From: Diploptera punctata | Taxonomy: Eukaryota > Arthropoda > Insecta > Blattodea > Blaberidae | Direction of reading: 5' to 3' | NCBI GenBank assembly: GCA_030220185.1 | Contig: JASPKZ010003845.1 | Location: 744,001 to 808,000, forward strand | Length of the DNA stretch: 64,000 bases | In this document: piece after piece, positions 55,021-64,000 of the stretch | Position numbering within the stretch: position 1 is the stretch's first letter | Layout of the letters: the number at the start of each line of letters is the position of its first letter | Made by a program: the position numbers and the translations under genes | The notes under the pieces: model-generated | What the model saw: the letters and a program-made list of their open reading frames with translations, nothing else | Databases searched by the model: none | Told to the model about the DNA's origin: nothing

Positions 55021-56976
55021 ATGTTTTATTTGATGTTTATTTCTTGTCTGTTTTTCACATCTGCAAAACTTCAAGGATATTTAATGACAAAATGCATGTT
55101 GACAATTTGTAATGATCATCTTGAACATGGAAGTAATATTATCGTTTTAATGCCAAACCATATATATCTTAATCAAGTAAGTAATGTTTCTGATAAAGAG
55201 AATTACAAATCTGAAGAATTTTATTTGCTTAAAAAACTGCATGACCTTTTACTCTTTCCAATGTTGATTAATTCGCCAAATACTTCCCTTGCTGAAAATA
55301 TTAAATGTACCATTAGAAGGCCTGTTTATATATTAATACTAAACAATTCTAAGGAAGATATATTTACAGTTTTGCATTCTTATTTGGATAATTTAGAATC
55401 TATGGATTGTCTAAACAGAAGAGCTAACTTCCTGATTAGTTTGTTCAGTGCAAGAATCAAAGAGAATTTTGAAGAACTTATTGGAAGTATTTTTGTCGAA
55501 TTAAGAAAGTGGAATATAATAAACATAGTTGTTGTGATGAAACATGTATTAACAGCGAATAAAACAAATGAATTAAATACTGAAATCTTGGATTTATATT
55601 CCTGGTTTCCATACGAAAAACCAGGAGTTTGTTTAGAGCTTAAACACATTACAAAAGTTAACACGTGTTCTAACGGCATTTTACAACATAACATGTCTTT
55701 GTTTATTTCAAGAATTTCAAACAATCTCCACGGTTGTCCTATTACGGCAGCAATCACTTACTCGCCACTTTCAGTAGAACCTAAGAAAATTACCTATGGA
55801 AATGGAACAGAAAAAATGATATTCGAAGATGGCTGGGAGTTAAAATTTTGGAAAATTGTAGTTCATTCATTAAATCTTTCTGAAGTATACGTATTAAGCT
55901 CTTGGGATTTTTACGAAAATGGATCTGCAGGTGGATTAAAAGGCTTAATTATTTCCCATAGAGCAGATATTGGTTTTGGAAGTTGGCCTTTGCTTTGGAG
56001 AAACATAGAAATACTGGATCCAACAGTGGCAGTTTTGAGAAATGAACTTGTTTGGTTGGTACCTTGTGCCCAGGCTCATGCTAGATGGACTGGTATTTTC
56101 AAAGTGTTCAGCACACAAGTTTGGCTTCTTGGAGCTCTAGTGACTAGCTTATCAGCTTCAATATTAGCGTATTTGGCGAAGAACACCGATGTTGTCTATG
56201 CAAGTTTTCATCGATGCATTATGGGCTTCTTTGCAATTCTTTTGGGAATTTCTGTCGACGTTATACCCAAGAAAACAGACTTGAGAATTCTATTCTTCTC
56301 TTGGGTGATATTCGGCATGTGTATGAATACTGTTTTCCAGTGTTTTCTCACCACATTCTTAATTATGCCCAATTACCAACCACAGATCAACAGTATAGAT
56401 GAATTACTCAACTGTGGATTGGAATATGGGTACGATAGTATTGCTGAAGTTCTTTTGATGAACTCTGACGACTATAGAGCTGCAGAAATCAAACGAAAAC
56501 ATATAAATGTTCCAGAAGGTAACGTGTCTTTCACCAGAGTTGCTTATGAAAGGGATTTCTGCTACCTATTCAGTAAGCCCTTTATAGAATATATCTTGGC
56601 AAATAATTTCTTAGATGAGAACGGCGAGCCTAAAATTTGTCTAATGGATGAAATTTTCTTCGGTTTCATAAATGTGTTTTATATGCAGAAAGGGCACCCT
56701 CTATTTGAAAAGATTAATCATAAGTTTATGAGTATTCTAGAAGCAGGTGTGATGAATTTGATAGTTAAAAGAGATATGGAGAAACAAAAATTGCATGCAG
56801 CTGTCAGGGGTGTCCACAGATTTGGAGATGATTACTCCAGCCTTAACTTGAATAACGTGCGTGGTATATTTATCATTTTCATTTTCGGCCACTTAATAGC
56901 GTTCATTTCATTCGCTAGCGAAATTATATATTCCCAATTTTTGAGGAAAATAAAAAAATACATTTACTTTATTTAA
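55021..56976 (+). CDS. Divergent ionotropic receptor (651 aa)
   Basis: Variant ionotropic glutamate receptor of the insect divergent IR class, expected as a ligand-gated cation channel subunit in chemosensory dendrites. The frame is open from an ATG at 54919, but the ATG at 55021 is preferred because MFYLMFISCLFFTSA is a good signal peptide. Approximate order in 651-residue numbering: divergent N-terminal domain to about 255; S1 half of the ligand-binding domain with DGWELKFWKIVV near 267; TM1 around WTGIFKVFSTQVWLLGALVT at 356-385; pore loop FHRCIMGFFAILLGISV at 395-412; TM2 FFSWVIFGMCMNTVFQCFLT to about 449; S2 half from NSIDELLNCGLEYGYDS; TM3 IFIIFIFGHLIAFISFASEI near 615-638. The iGluR SYTANLAAF motif is replaced, as in divergent IRs. 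Intronless and intact; no second IR in the window. Confidence 0.94.
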   Translation: MFYLMFISCLFFTSAKLQGYLMTKCMLTICNDHLEHGSNIIVLMPNHIYLNQVSNVSDKENYKSEEFYLLKKLHDLLLFPMLINSPNTSLAENIKCTIRRPVYILILNNSKEDIFTVLHSYLDNLESMDCLNRRANFLISLFSARIKENFEELIGSIFVELRKWNIINIVVVMKHVLTANKTNELNTEILDLYSWFPYEKPGVCLELKHITKVNTCSNGILQHNMSLFISRISNNLHGCPITAAITYSPLSVEPKKITYGNGTEKMIFEDGWELKFWKIVVHSLNLSEVYVLSSWDFYENGSAGGLKGLIISHRADIGFGSWPLLWRNIEILDPTVAVLRNELVWLVPCAQAHARWTGIFKVFSTQVWLLGALVTSLSASILAYLAKNTDVVYASFHRCIMGFFAILLGISVDVIPKKTDLRILFFSWVIFGMCMNTVFQCFLTTFLIMPNYQPQINSIDELLNCGLEYGYDSIAEVLLMNSDDYRAAEIKRKHINVPEGNVSFTRVAYERDFCYLFSKPFIEYILANNFLDENGEPKICLMDEIFFGFINVFYMQKGHPLFEKINHKFMSILEAGVMNLIVKRDMEKQKLHAAVRGVHRFGDDYSSLNLNNVRGIFIIFIFGHLIAFISFASEIIYSQFLRKIKKYIYFI

Positions 56977-57059
56977 TTAGCTTAGATCTTTAGTTTAACA
57001 TTACAATAATATATGATAATTTAATGGTAATAAATATATATGTGTAATCAGGAAGGTTC

Positions 57060-57300
57060 GAAATTCTATGTTACACTTCGTTAAATTAGAATATTATGGT
57101 CATGTCAGAAGAATGCTAGAACAGTAATTACATAACATTGTTCGGATGGACTTCCCAGGGAAGAAAGAAGAAAAGTCGACCTAAGATTACGTGGATACAA
57201 TTAATTAGATCATTGCTGAAGAATGGATTGCAGGTGGAAAAATGGGAAGACAGGAATGAATGGAGGAAACAAAGTCCTGTAATTTAGATGCAGAACGATG
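57060..57300 (+). mobile_element. LINE family 2, 3' tail
   Basis: Plus-strand blocks: KLEYYGHVRRMLE-like start, GRKKKSRPKITWIQLIRSLL and KWEDRNEWRKQSPVI followed by a stop, with indels. Confidence 0.65.
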
Positions 57301-57365
57301 TTTATATATTGTAACTCTGTTTATAAAATAAATAAATGAACATATATACATATGTATATATATGT

Positions 57366-58050
57366 ATGGTCAGTCGCGGTGGTCTAATGGTTATGTTCTT
57401 TGCCTCTAGTCCCGGAGGTAGCGTGTTCAAAACGGGCCTGGTTCCAACGATTTCAAACCGTTTTTCCCCAAGTCTGAAGATTTTCAGGCTCGTAATAGAA
57501 CTTCAAGCCTAAAAAAGAGGCCTCTTAGCAAAATTTACTGACCTCATACATTCACATAATACGAGCATACTCGCGGGCTAGTGCTTGTAGCTTCTGACTA
57601 CAGTTAATGGGATAGCAGATTCGATTCCCGGTCAGACAACAGGATTTTTGTATTAAAGGGAATTATTCCTGTGGTCGCCTGAGGTCTCACTTAGATTAAA
57701 TATGGGTTTAAGGACTCTTCTGGTGCTTCATTATTATTCATCATCTTATATCATCAAGGTAACATAACTCCCCTTAACAGCGCACCAACGTAAGAAGTGG
57801 CTTAACAATTCCGCCATACCAGGAGAGATTACCAAAAAAAAAGGTCATAAAGACACTATGGTGGTATTTGGTAATAATTCTAAGTAATACCTTAATTGCT
57901 TGCTAGATGTCTCATTGGGTCTGTATGCTGATCATGTGCCACTCATCACATCCAGGAAAATTAGAGTAACTAAATTAGCTTGGTCTAGAACTTGTAACAA
58001 AGAAGAGGCTATGGCTAGACTCAAAGGGCCGTAAGGTCAATAAGTATATA
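57366..58050 (+). mobile_element. SINE2 copy split by SINE6
   Basis: Head GTCGCGGTGGTCTAATGGTT, degraded B box, CAGGCTCGTAATAGAACTTC and GCAAAATTTACTGACCTC to about 57550. It resumes at about 57885 with CTTGCTAGATGTCTCATTGG, GAAAATTAGAGTAACTAAAT and GAGGCTATGGCTAGACTC. Confidence 0.75.
57556..57880 (+). mobile_element. SINE6, near-complete copy
   Basis: tRNA-like head TCGCGGGCTAGTGCTTGTAG, B box GATTCGATTCCC, then GGGAATTATTCCTGTGGTCG, ATCATCTTATATCATCAAGG, GAAGTGGCTTAACAATTCCG and an A-rich end. Related pieces are at 38.0-38.9 kb. Confidence 0.75.
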
Positions 58051-58074
58051 CCGGTATATATACTTTTTAAGTTC

Positions 58075-58430
58075 ATAATTGTTTTTATACCGTTGAGGTT
58101 ATAACAATGTAAAATTATAAAGTGTTTTACCTTGTATACAACCATCGCGTCGTCCTCAACTATAATGTTTCTATTTGAAATTTTCGTTGATTTCACTCAA
58201 GGATTTTCGAAGCATGCTTCATCTTCTGGAGTTGTTGTAGTAGTATTGAATGATATGTATATGTCTAGTAGAGGGTTTTGCTCATTAGGCATATTTTCGT
58301 TGAGAATTTTTGGCCTTCTTGACAATTTCGATTTCTTCTAAGATGTTAATTTTGTGTCTGTTCTCTCTGTGTATAATTGAAATTTTATTATCGATATTGT
58401 TAAAACTGTGGCCGCCTGCCGAAATTTCAA
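58075..58430 (-). mobile_element. Second Penelope-like element, C-terminal scrap
   Basis: The minus strand encodes GGHSFNNIDNKISIIHRENR followed by HKINILEEIEIVKKAKNS, aligning with the GHRMLNIENTLTVMHREN and INVLEEMEIMKAA region of the 42-44 kb element, but clearly a different subfamily. Only the end after the GIY-YIG core and the 3' UTR remain. Confidence 0.8.
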
Positions 58431-58494
58431 ATAGAAATATTATAGTTGAGGACGACTATGGTAGTACACAAGGTAAAAATTTTGATAATTTAAC

Positions 58495-58496
<2 letters not shown>
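58431..58496 (+). mobile_element. Inverted copy of the Penelope-like 3' UTR
   Basis: TTTCAAATAGAAATATTATA, GTTGAGGACGAC and ACACAAGGTAAAA repeat, in opposite orientation, the 3' UTR text at about 58190-58120. It abuts the minus-strand scrap, followed by a (TA)n run. Confidence 0.7.
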
Positions 58497-58560
<64 letters not shown>

Positions 58561-58565
58561 TATAT
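58497..58565 (+). repeat. (TA)n(TTTA)n microsatellite
   Basis: TA units 58497-58528 then TTTA units to 58560. Confidence 0.95.
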
Positions 58566-59168
58566 ATTTCATCACCATCATGAACAAATCCGTTTTAGGC
58601 CATGTGGCCTGTGACGGTAAACCTAACGAAGATTATCTTAATCTTTCCACCGATGTTTTAGTCTTCATTGGACCCTATGTCCAGTTGGTATATATATAAA
58701 CTAAAACTATGAAGAGCAAACAGTTAAGATAAGTAAATTGGTTGAACAGAGCACCATGGTTATTAACAGCTCTAAAATGTATAATTGAATTTACAAAAGT
58801 ATTTGACAATCAGAAAATGTACAAGTCCTACACATCAAACTGGCCCACTAGATAAAAATGAATTAATTAATGAACATTAAACAATAAAAATGTGTAAAGT
58901 CACCAAAATAAATATAAACCGTTATTCTAAAATGTTTTAAACGAAAATCCATTGGAAAATAATATTCCAAAATGTACATTACATATTAAAGCTAGTGTTT
59001 CGAGACATACATTCTTGTATTCCCAGCATATTAGATAGTATTTAACATATTAAGTTACAAGTTACACAAGTGCAGCTTTATTATAGAGTGGGTTGAAGTA
59101 GTTCAGGACCGGCGGGAGTGGTCAACGAGTTAATAAACCGTACGTTTGTATGAGTTATATACTATTAT
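58566..59168. other. Unassigned spacer
   Basis: CATGTGGCCTGTGACGG near 58600 resembles a tail seen near 28660. The rest is unassigned. Confidence 0.35.
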
Positions 59169-60502
59169 AGTCATTCAGTTCTGAGACTTTACGCCTGGAG
59201 GGTAGGCACCCACAAGAATTTGGATGTCTCACAAGATGCCAATAACTCGGCGTACACTTAAACAGAACCACATCCTCCCTCAAAATAGTCGCCGTTGGCC
59301 GTTATGCACATTTGCCAACGTTGGTATAGCTGCTGGAAGCACCGCCGAAAGATGCTGGCAGGAAGGGCCCGTATGACTTCTCTTGTGGCAGTCATGACCT
59401 CTTCGGAAGAATAAAATATACGCCCATGTAGGATTGCTTTCATGCGAGGAAAGATAAAAAAAATCTCATGGTGCGAGATCAGGTGAGTATGGAGGGTGTG
59501 GCAAAAGTGTTACCTGTTGCATTGCAAGTTTCTCTTGGACGAGGACAACACGATGTGCAGGGGCGTTGTCGTGTAGTAAGAGCCAATTCTTTGTACGCCA
59601 AAGCTGAGGTCGCTTATGGCGAATTGAATCGCATAAACGGCCAAGGATCTATTTGTAGCGGGTTTTATTTACAGTTGCACCTTTTTATATAAATTCCATG
59701 TGAACAATTCCATTTGAATCAAAAAACCAGTTCAAGCATCATCTTGCCTTTTGACCTGTCTTGTCGCGGTTTTTTCTGTCGTGGTGATAATGACTTTTTC
59801 CAGATGGCGGATTGTCGTTCCAGTTGCGGATCGTAAAGGAAACTCCATATTTAGTGTCCAGTTATTATCCGGTTGAGAAACGTCGGATCATCGTCAGCAC
59901 TACTGATGAAGTCACCACAAATCGTCATGCGGCCATCACGTTGTTCTTGTGACAGGATTTGTGGCACACTGTGCTGGGTAACACGAGACATTCAGATCAT
60001 GAGATAGAATTTTGTAGCAAGTACCATGGCTGACCTCTACCGCTGCTGCCAGATCGTCTACTGATTGGGAGCGGTTATCACACACCAACGTTGCAACTTC
60101 TTCAATCTTGCGTTTAGTTCAAATTATTTGTGGCCCACCAGTACGCACATTATCTTCCAAACTGTCTCTTCCTTGCAAAAAACGTCGGTGCCACCTAAAC
60201 ACAACACTGCGACTCAATGCGTACTCACCGTAAACTTGCTGTATCTTTTGAAACGTTTCGGCAGCGGTCTTGCCTAATATCTGACAGAACTTGATGTTGC
60301 TCTAACTGTGACATCTCGAGTTCCGACATGCGCATTCAAATCACCGTCACAACAAAGACCGAAGTTCTGCTTACAGTGCATGCACTCAACTGTCTCTTGC
60401 TGGGACGAGAGACTAACTGACAAGGTACCATACCACGGCGCCACCTATGCGCTATAGCGTAATACAGCGCCACTATGAGCTCAGCCTCCACACTTAATGA
60501 CT
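59169..60502 (-). mobile_element. mariner-like transposon, 1.33 kb
   Basis: The ends AGTCATTCAGTTCTGAGACT and, in inverse, AGTCATTAAGTGTGGAGGCT are similar terminal repeats of about 25 bp. The size is typical of mariner. TA lies next to the left end (59168-59169); the right border is less certain. Confidence 0.75.
59258..60330 (-). pseudogene. mariner-like transposase pseudogene
   Basis: DD-D transposase read on the minus strand. The N-terminal area near 60330-60100 has SDIRQDRCRNVSKDTAS-like text, then a WHRRFLQGRDSLED-like helix-turn-helix region with stops. The catalytic region near 59600-59480 reads LLLHDNAPAHRVVLVQEKL, then LPHPPYSPDLAP followed by TGA exactly where families have Cys or another residue before DFF. 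The C terminus (59443-59258) is MKAILHGRIFYSSEEVMTAT with RRCFQQLYQRWQMCI and YFEGGCGSV. Several stops; inactive. Confidence 0.85.
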
Positions 60503-60513
60503 GTACCACGTAC

Positions 60514-60516
60514 ACA

Positions 60517-60553
<37 letters not shown>

Positions 60554-60565
60554 ATTGTAAAAGTT

Positions 60566-60624
<59 letters not shown>

Positions 60625-60690
60625 AGAGTGTGTGTGTGAGTGTGTGTGTGTGAGTGTGTGTGTAACTTTTACAATTATTTTTTTCTTCGA
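60514..60690 (+). repeat. Palindromic TA/CA/GT microsatellite
   Basis: Unique arm AATTGTAAAAGTTACACACA (about 60553) is followed by CA, TA and GT runs and then by the inverse arm TGTGTGTAACTTTTACAATT (about 60657-60676). The whole can fold into a hairpin of about 125 bp. Confidence 0.9.
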
Positions 60691-60745
60691 TGTTCATTAT
60701 TTGCTAAAAATACGTTTATATGGCTAAATTAATTCATTTTTGTCA

Positions 60746-60910
60746 AACGCGATGGTCTAGTGGTAATGTTCCTTGCTGTAGTCTCGAGGGTCGGGGTTTC
60801 AAATCCAGCCGTGTCGATTGATTTTTAGGATGGAAAAATGTAAGGAACAAGTCCTTCGGAAGGGACTTTAAGCAGTGGGTCCCGAGTCTGAAGACCCTTG
60901 TAAGGTTTGA
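60746..60910 (+). mobile_element. SINE2 copy, 3'-truncated
   Basis: Head CGCGATGGTCTAGTGGTAAT, B box GGGTTTCAAATCC, GATTTTTAGGATGGAAAAAT and GGGACTTTAAGCAGTGGGTC, stopping after GTCTGAAGACCC. Confidence 0.8.
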
Positions 60911-60965
60911 ACTATAAAAGAGTAAACATATTAAATAATTATTAACTCTTAAGTCCATCGCCATT

Positions 60966-61140
60966 GTCTCGGGATAGCATCGCTGTCTCGTCAGTAGCCT
61001 CGGATTCGATCCTCTGTCGAGGCACGTTCCTGGGTTGGTGATTTTCTTTGGGGTTTTTCGTCATATGTAAGATAAATTGTGTGAAATTTCAGGCCCAAAC
61101 GGTCCTCTACATGATCTAACCATCATAATCATAATTATCA
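60966..61140 (+). mobile_element. SINE1-like copy, diverged
   Basis: TTGTCTCGGGATAGCATCGC head, GGATTCGATCC B box, GGGGTTTTTCGTCATATGTA and CAGGCCCAAACGGTCCTC follow the SINE1 order but lack the CACCGGTGTGG tail. Confidence 0.7.
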
Positions 61141-61342
61141 GATTTGCCGTGTTTAGTATGAATAAGTGAGCTGAATGGTGTATTTCCTCTTCATATAGTG
61201 TTGTCTCGGAGGGGATATCCTTCATATTGTTGTGTGATCAAACAAAGTATTGCGTGATTCACAGGTTAAAATATCTCTCCCGATATGTCTAAGCCACACT
61301 CGGCTAATTTCATGACACGGATAATTTCATTATATTTTTTCA

Positions 61343-61690
61343 TTCGTTTGTAACGAAGTTGTACTGGCAAAAAAAAAAACAAATTATTTTTCTGTCTCGT
61401 AAATGGCAGAAAGTCTACTTTCTTCTTGGGTTTTCAATTTGTGATAGGCCTAGAGTGAAATCAACGAAAATATCAAATAGAAACAATATAGTTATAGGCC
61501 TAACTACGCGACGGTAGTATTCAAGGTATTTTTTTTATAATTTAACATTGTTATAACAACGGTATAAAAAACAGTAATGGACAATAATTTCGTTTGTAAC
61601 GAAGTTGTACTGGCAAGAAAAACAAATTATTTGACTGTCTCGTAGATGGTAGAAAGTCAATTTTGTTGCTGTGTTTTCATATTTGTGATA
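61343..61690 (+). repeat. ~103-bp direct repeats around a Penelope-like 3' UTR
   Basis: TTCGTTTGTAACGAAGTTGT begins both units, 61343-61446 and 61589-61690, ending in TTTGTGATA. Between them, 61455-61585 (GAAATCAACGAAAATATCAA, GAAACAATATAGTTATAGGC, AATTTAACATTGTTATAAC) matches the 3' UTR of the second Penelope-like family at 58.1-58.2 kb. Confidence 0.75.
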
Positions 61691-62113
61691 ACAGTATTCC
61701 TTGAGTGTATTTTATGTTAACTTGTAGAGGGTGTGTTTGCATTCATATTTAGCAGTTGTTAGATTTAATACTTGTCTGTGTTTGAAGAACATTTTTGAGT
61801 AGATATTCGTGTACACTAAAGGTGAACGGATGCAATGTCGAAAATGTGCTCTGTGGTTCCATGAAAATTGTCAATGGTTGACCGTTTATAAATAGGATTT
61901 CAAATGCATTGAATGTAAAATGGAGAGTGATTAAAACGTTCGTCTTCGGAAACGTACCACAGCGAAAACTCTATGTATTTTATTATATATTACCTAAACC
62001 TGTGACTCGAACTTATCATTTCTTGATAATGGTATGTGTGATCATGCCGATACGTCGGAATCATTGGCCAGAGGCCGAACTTGAATCCAAGACGCGGAAA
62101 ACCCAAGAAAACG

Positions 62114-62116
<3 letters not shown>
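61691..62116. other. Unassigned spacer
   Basis: No gene recognised; the frame at 61909 is driven by the following TA run. Confidence 0.35.
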
Positions 62117-62173
<57 letters not shown>

Positions 62174-62240
62174 ACGTCATATTGGTAATAAAAGAAAATA
62201 TAAATTCGACAACTCAGCATGTATATATATATATATATCC
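62117..62240 (+). repeat. (TA)n microsatellites
   Basis: TA run at 62118-62168 and a shorter one at 62221-62238. Confidence 0.95.
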
Positions 62241-62762
62241 TTAACGTTAATATTCCTAAAGCTCCAACCAGAAATTTTCATAATATTAAGGCATAATAGT
62301 CTAAAACCTTAGTATCACGAAATTAGCCGAGTTTGCTATACTTTGTAAGAACAGGGTAGCGTGTGAAATGAAAGAAGTAGCTATAAGATGAGAGATTAAA
62401 CTAAGTTAATGGAATTGAACGGAAACTATTAAAATAATTGTTTATTTCAGAAAAATAAGATAATTATATTCTTTATTCAGATATTCGATTATAAAACAGT
62501 AGATAATTCTAGTTAAATATTTGTTAAAATTATTATTGTTCTTCCCCTGAGAGGTCTTCTCAGGGAGCTGTTAAAATAATGATATATTACTGAACAATAA
62601 TACAAGTGCTCGTACCCATTTTTCCGATATTCTATTACGGATATTAAGTAGATGCGGAGTAATTCTAGTAAAATACTTAGAAAAATTATTACTGTTCATG
62701 CACTGAGCGATGTTGGTCGGGAACTATTGAACAGAAAATGAAATGATTAAACTTTAACAATT
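62241..62762. promoter_or_regulatory. 5' flank of GR with an internal diverged duplication
   Basis: Two related units, AATTCTAGTTAAATATTTGT...AGGGAGCTGTTAAAAT (about 62505-62578) and AATTCTAGTAAAATACTTAG...CGGGAACTATTGAA (about 62662-62733), form a diverged duplication. No promoter motif can be named. Confidence 0.4.
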
Positions 62763-63881
62763 ATGGCAGTTTGGAAGTCTTTGGATGTTGCAAGCGATAT
62801 AAAGTATATTAACGTAATATGTAAATTCATGGGACTGGCTCCATATAAAATTATGAAAGGAAGTTTCTCTGAAGGAATTGAAGTTGATTATTCTGTCAGA
62901 AACAACATCATAGTCATCGTTTGGAGTGCGATTCTAGCACTTCTTATGTTAATTTGGTGTTTTCCTATAACATATAATTATGCACATGTAAATATAAGCT
63001 TTGTAGATAATTTAAATACATTTGTGGCTGTTCCTATGATTTCAGTGGTGGCATGTATTGCCATTTTAATTAATTTAACTATCAACAAACGAAAGATAAG
63101 CAAATTCTTCATAAAAATTTCGCACATTGACAATAAACTCTCTTGTTTATACATAAAGGATTCTTACACAAATTGTATGAAGTTTCAAGAAAATGCTGAT
63201 ATTTTAATATTTTTATTTGTTTTAATACCTTATATTGTTTTTGATATTTGGCTATGGATTCCAGAAGATGGGTCTTACATACTAATTATTACTCTAAGGT
63301 ATGGTCATATGGTGGATGTAGCCCTTATGATGCATTTTTGTGCTTGTGTAAAAGTCATTCGAAAACGTTTAACTATGGTTTGTAAATTCACTGAAGAAAT
63401 GCGAATCCCATCTCTTACGGCCCCTCAATTAAGAAGTTTACTCGGAGATATTTGTGAAGCAGCGAGAATTCTGAACTCCATATATGGACTATTGATATTA
63501 CTAGAACTTACAAGAATATTCTTGATTGTTATAGTCAACTTGCACTCAATAATGAACTTATTAAGCAAGTCCCCTCTAGTGGCACTTTCCCTTATAATTT
63601 GGAAAATAATGGCCCTGACTGAACTTATTTATATTATCGTAACCTGTGAAATGACAGTCACCAAATTAAAAAAACTGACATTTTCAATTCATAACATACT
63701 ATTTCAGAAGTTCCATATTACTGTGGATGTTTTTCAACAGTTTGCACTTTTCTTGCACCAAATTTCAACATGTGGTCTTGAATTCACAGCCTGTGGACTT
63801 TTCAAATTGGATTATGCATTTCTCTGTAGCGTTGTAACTTCTTTTATTAGCTATGCTGTTATTCTCTACCAATTCAAATAG
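62763..63881 (+). CDS. Gustatory receptor (intact, 372 aa)
   Basis: Single-exon insect GR, the intact relative of the frame-shifted locus at 36.8 kb. The ATG yields MAVWKSLDVASDIKYI and MGLAPYKI at residues 23-30, the correct distance for a GR start. Shared blocks with the 36.8 kb locus include INLTINKRKISKF, LRYGHMVDVALMMHFCACVK, the PQLRSLLGDICEAARILNSI block and FLHQISTCGLEFTACGLFKL. The C terminus is SYAVILYQFK (363-372), the TYhhhhhQF motif with Ser for Thr. Hydrophobic segments fit seven membrane passes. Ligand unknown; probably an external or internal taste receptor by family only. An inverted LINE tail starts 18 bp after the stop. Confidence 0.95.
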   Translation: MAVWKSLDVASDIKYINVICKFMGLAPYKIMKGSFSEGIEVDYSVRNNIIVIVWSAILALLMLIWCFPITYNYAHVNISFVDNLNTFVAVPMISVVACIAILINLTINKRKISKFFIKISHIDNKLSCLYIKDSYTNCMKFQENADILIFLFVLIPYIVFDIWLWIPEDGSYILIITLRYGHMVDVALMMHFCACVKVIRKRLTMVCKFTEEMRIPSLTAPQLRSLLGDICEAARILNSIYGLLILLELTRIFLIVIVNLHSIMNLLSKSPLVALSLIIWKIMALTELIYIIVTCEMTVTKLKKLTFSIHNILFQKFHITVDVFQQFALFLHQISTCGLEFTACGLFKLDYAFLCSVVTSFISYAVILYQFK

Positions 63882-63898
63882 AATATCAATGTAGAACA

Positions 63899-64000
63899 AA
63901 TAACTAACTAACTCAGTAGCACTATAGAACCCATAGATTAACGATTAAGCGGACATAAGATCTCCATACTTTCCTATCGTGAGTCAACGTTTTCCAATCG
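63899..64000 (-). mobile_element. LINE family 1 tail, minus strand, runs off the window
   Basis: AACTAACTAACTCAGTAGCA and CGATTGGAAAACGTTGACTC (reverse complement) are the LINE family 1 tail and the DWKTLAxDR block. Cut by the window end. Confidence 0.75.

Overview
The window reads as insect nuclear DNA, most probably from a cockroach or other blattodean. This rests on intronless-looking divergent gustatory receptors in an expanded cluster, a divergent ionotropic receptor, long (ATT)n tracts and very dense tRNA-derived SINEs. The species-level guess comes from repeat style and cannot be proved without a search.

The host genes are chemoreceptors. Eight gustatory receptor (GR) loci lie at about 5.9-7.2 kb (-), 18.3-19.6 (+), 26.25-27.8 (+), 36.8-37.9 (+), 39.5-40.8 (+), 48.8-50.0 (-), 51.3-52.5 (-) and 62.8-63.9 (+). 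Four are intact single-exon frames (39.5, 48.8, 51.3, 62.8). Three are full length apart from single-base shifts in or next to A/T runs (5.9, 18.3, 36.8). One is a clear pseudogene (26.25), a tandem paralogue of the 18.3 kb locus with a SINE inside its coding region. A complete divergent ionotropic receptor (IR) lies at 55.0-57.0 kb (+). GRs and IRs are taste receptors of sensory neurons, so this is a chemosensory cluster.

The one other gene-like object is a spliced, damaged, uncharacterised Cys/His-rich gene on the minus strand at 23.6-25.2 kb.

Nearly everything else is mobile DNA. There are many 3' ends of two LINE families of the type ending in GRPRxRWxxxI, Jockey-like LINE tails, and at least six tRNA-headed SINE families (named SINE1-SINE6 here). 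A head-to-head pair of Penelope-like elements with GIY-YIG endonuclease (42.0-44.7 kb) sits in one copy of an undescribed ~750-bp repeat (repeat X). There is a Tc1-like element with long inverted repeats (32.5-34.2), a mariner-like element (59.2-60.5), a hAT-like element with a perfect 8-bp target duplication (45.65-47.12), and several foldback/MITE elements. Many insertions are nested, so their relative order can be read from the sequence. No functional tRNA, rRNA or CRISPR array was seen.
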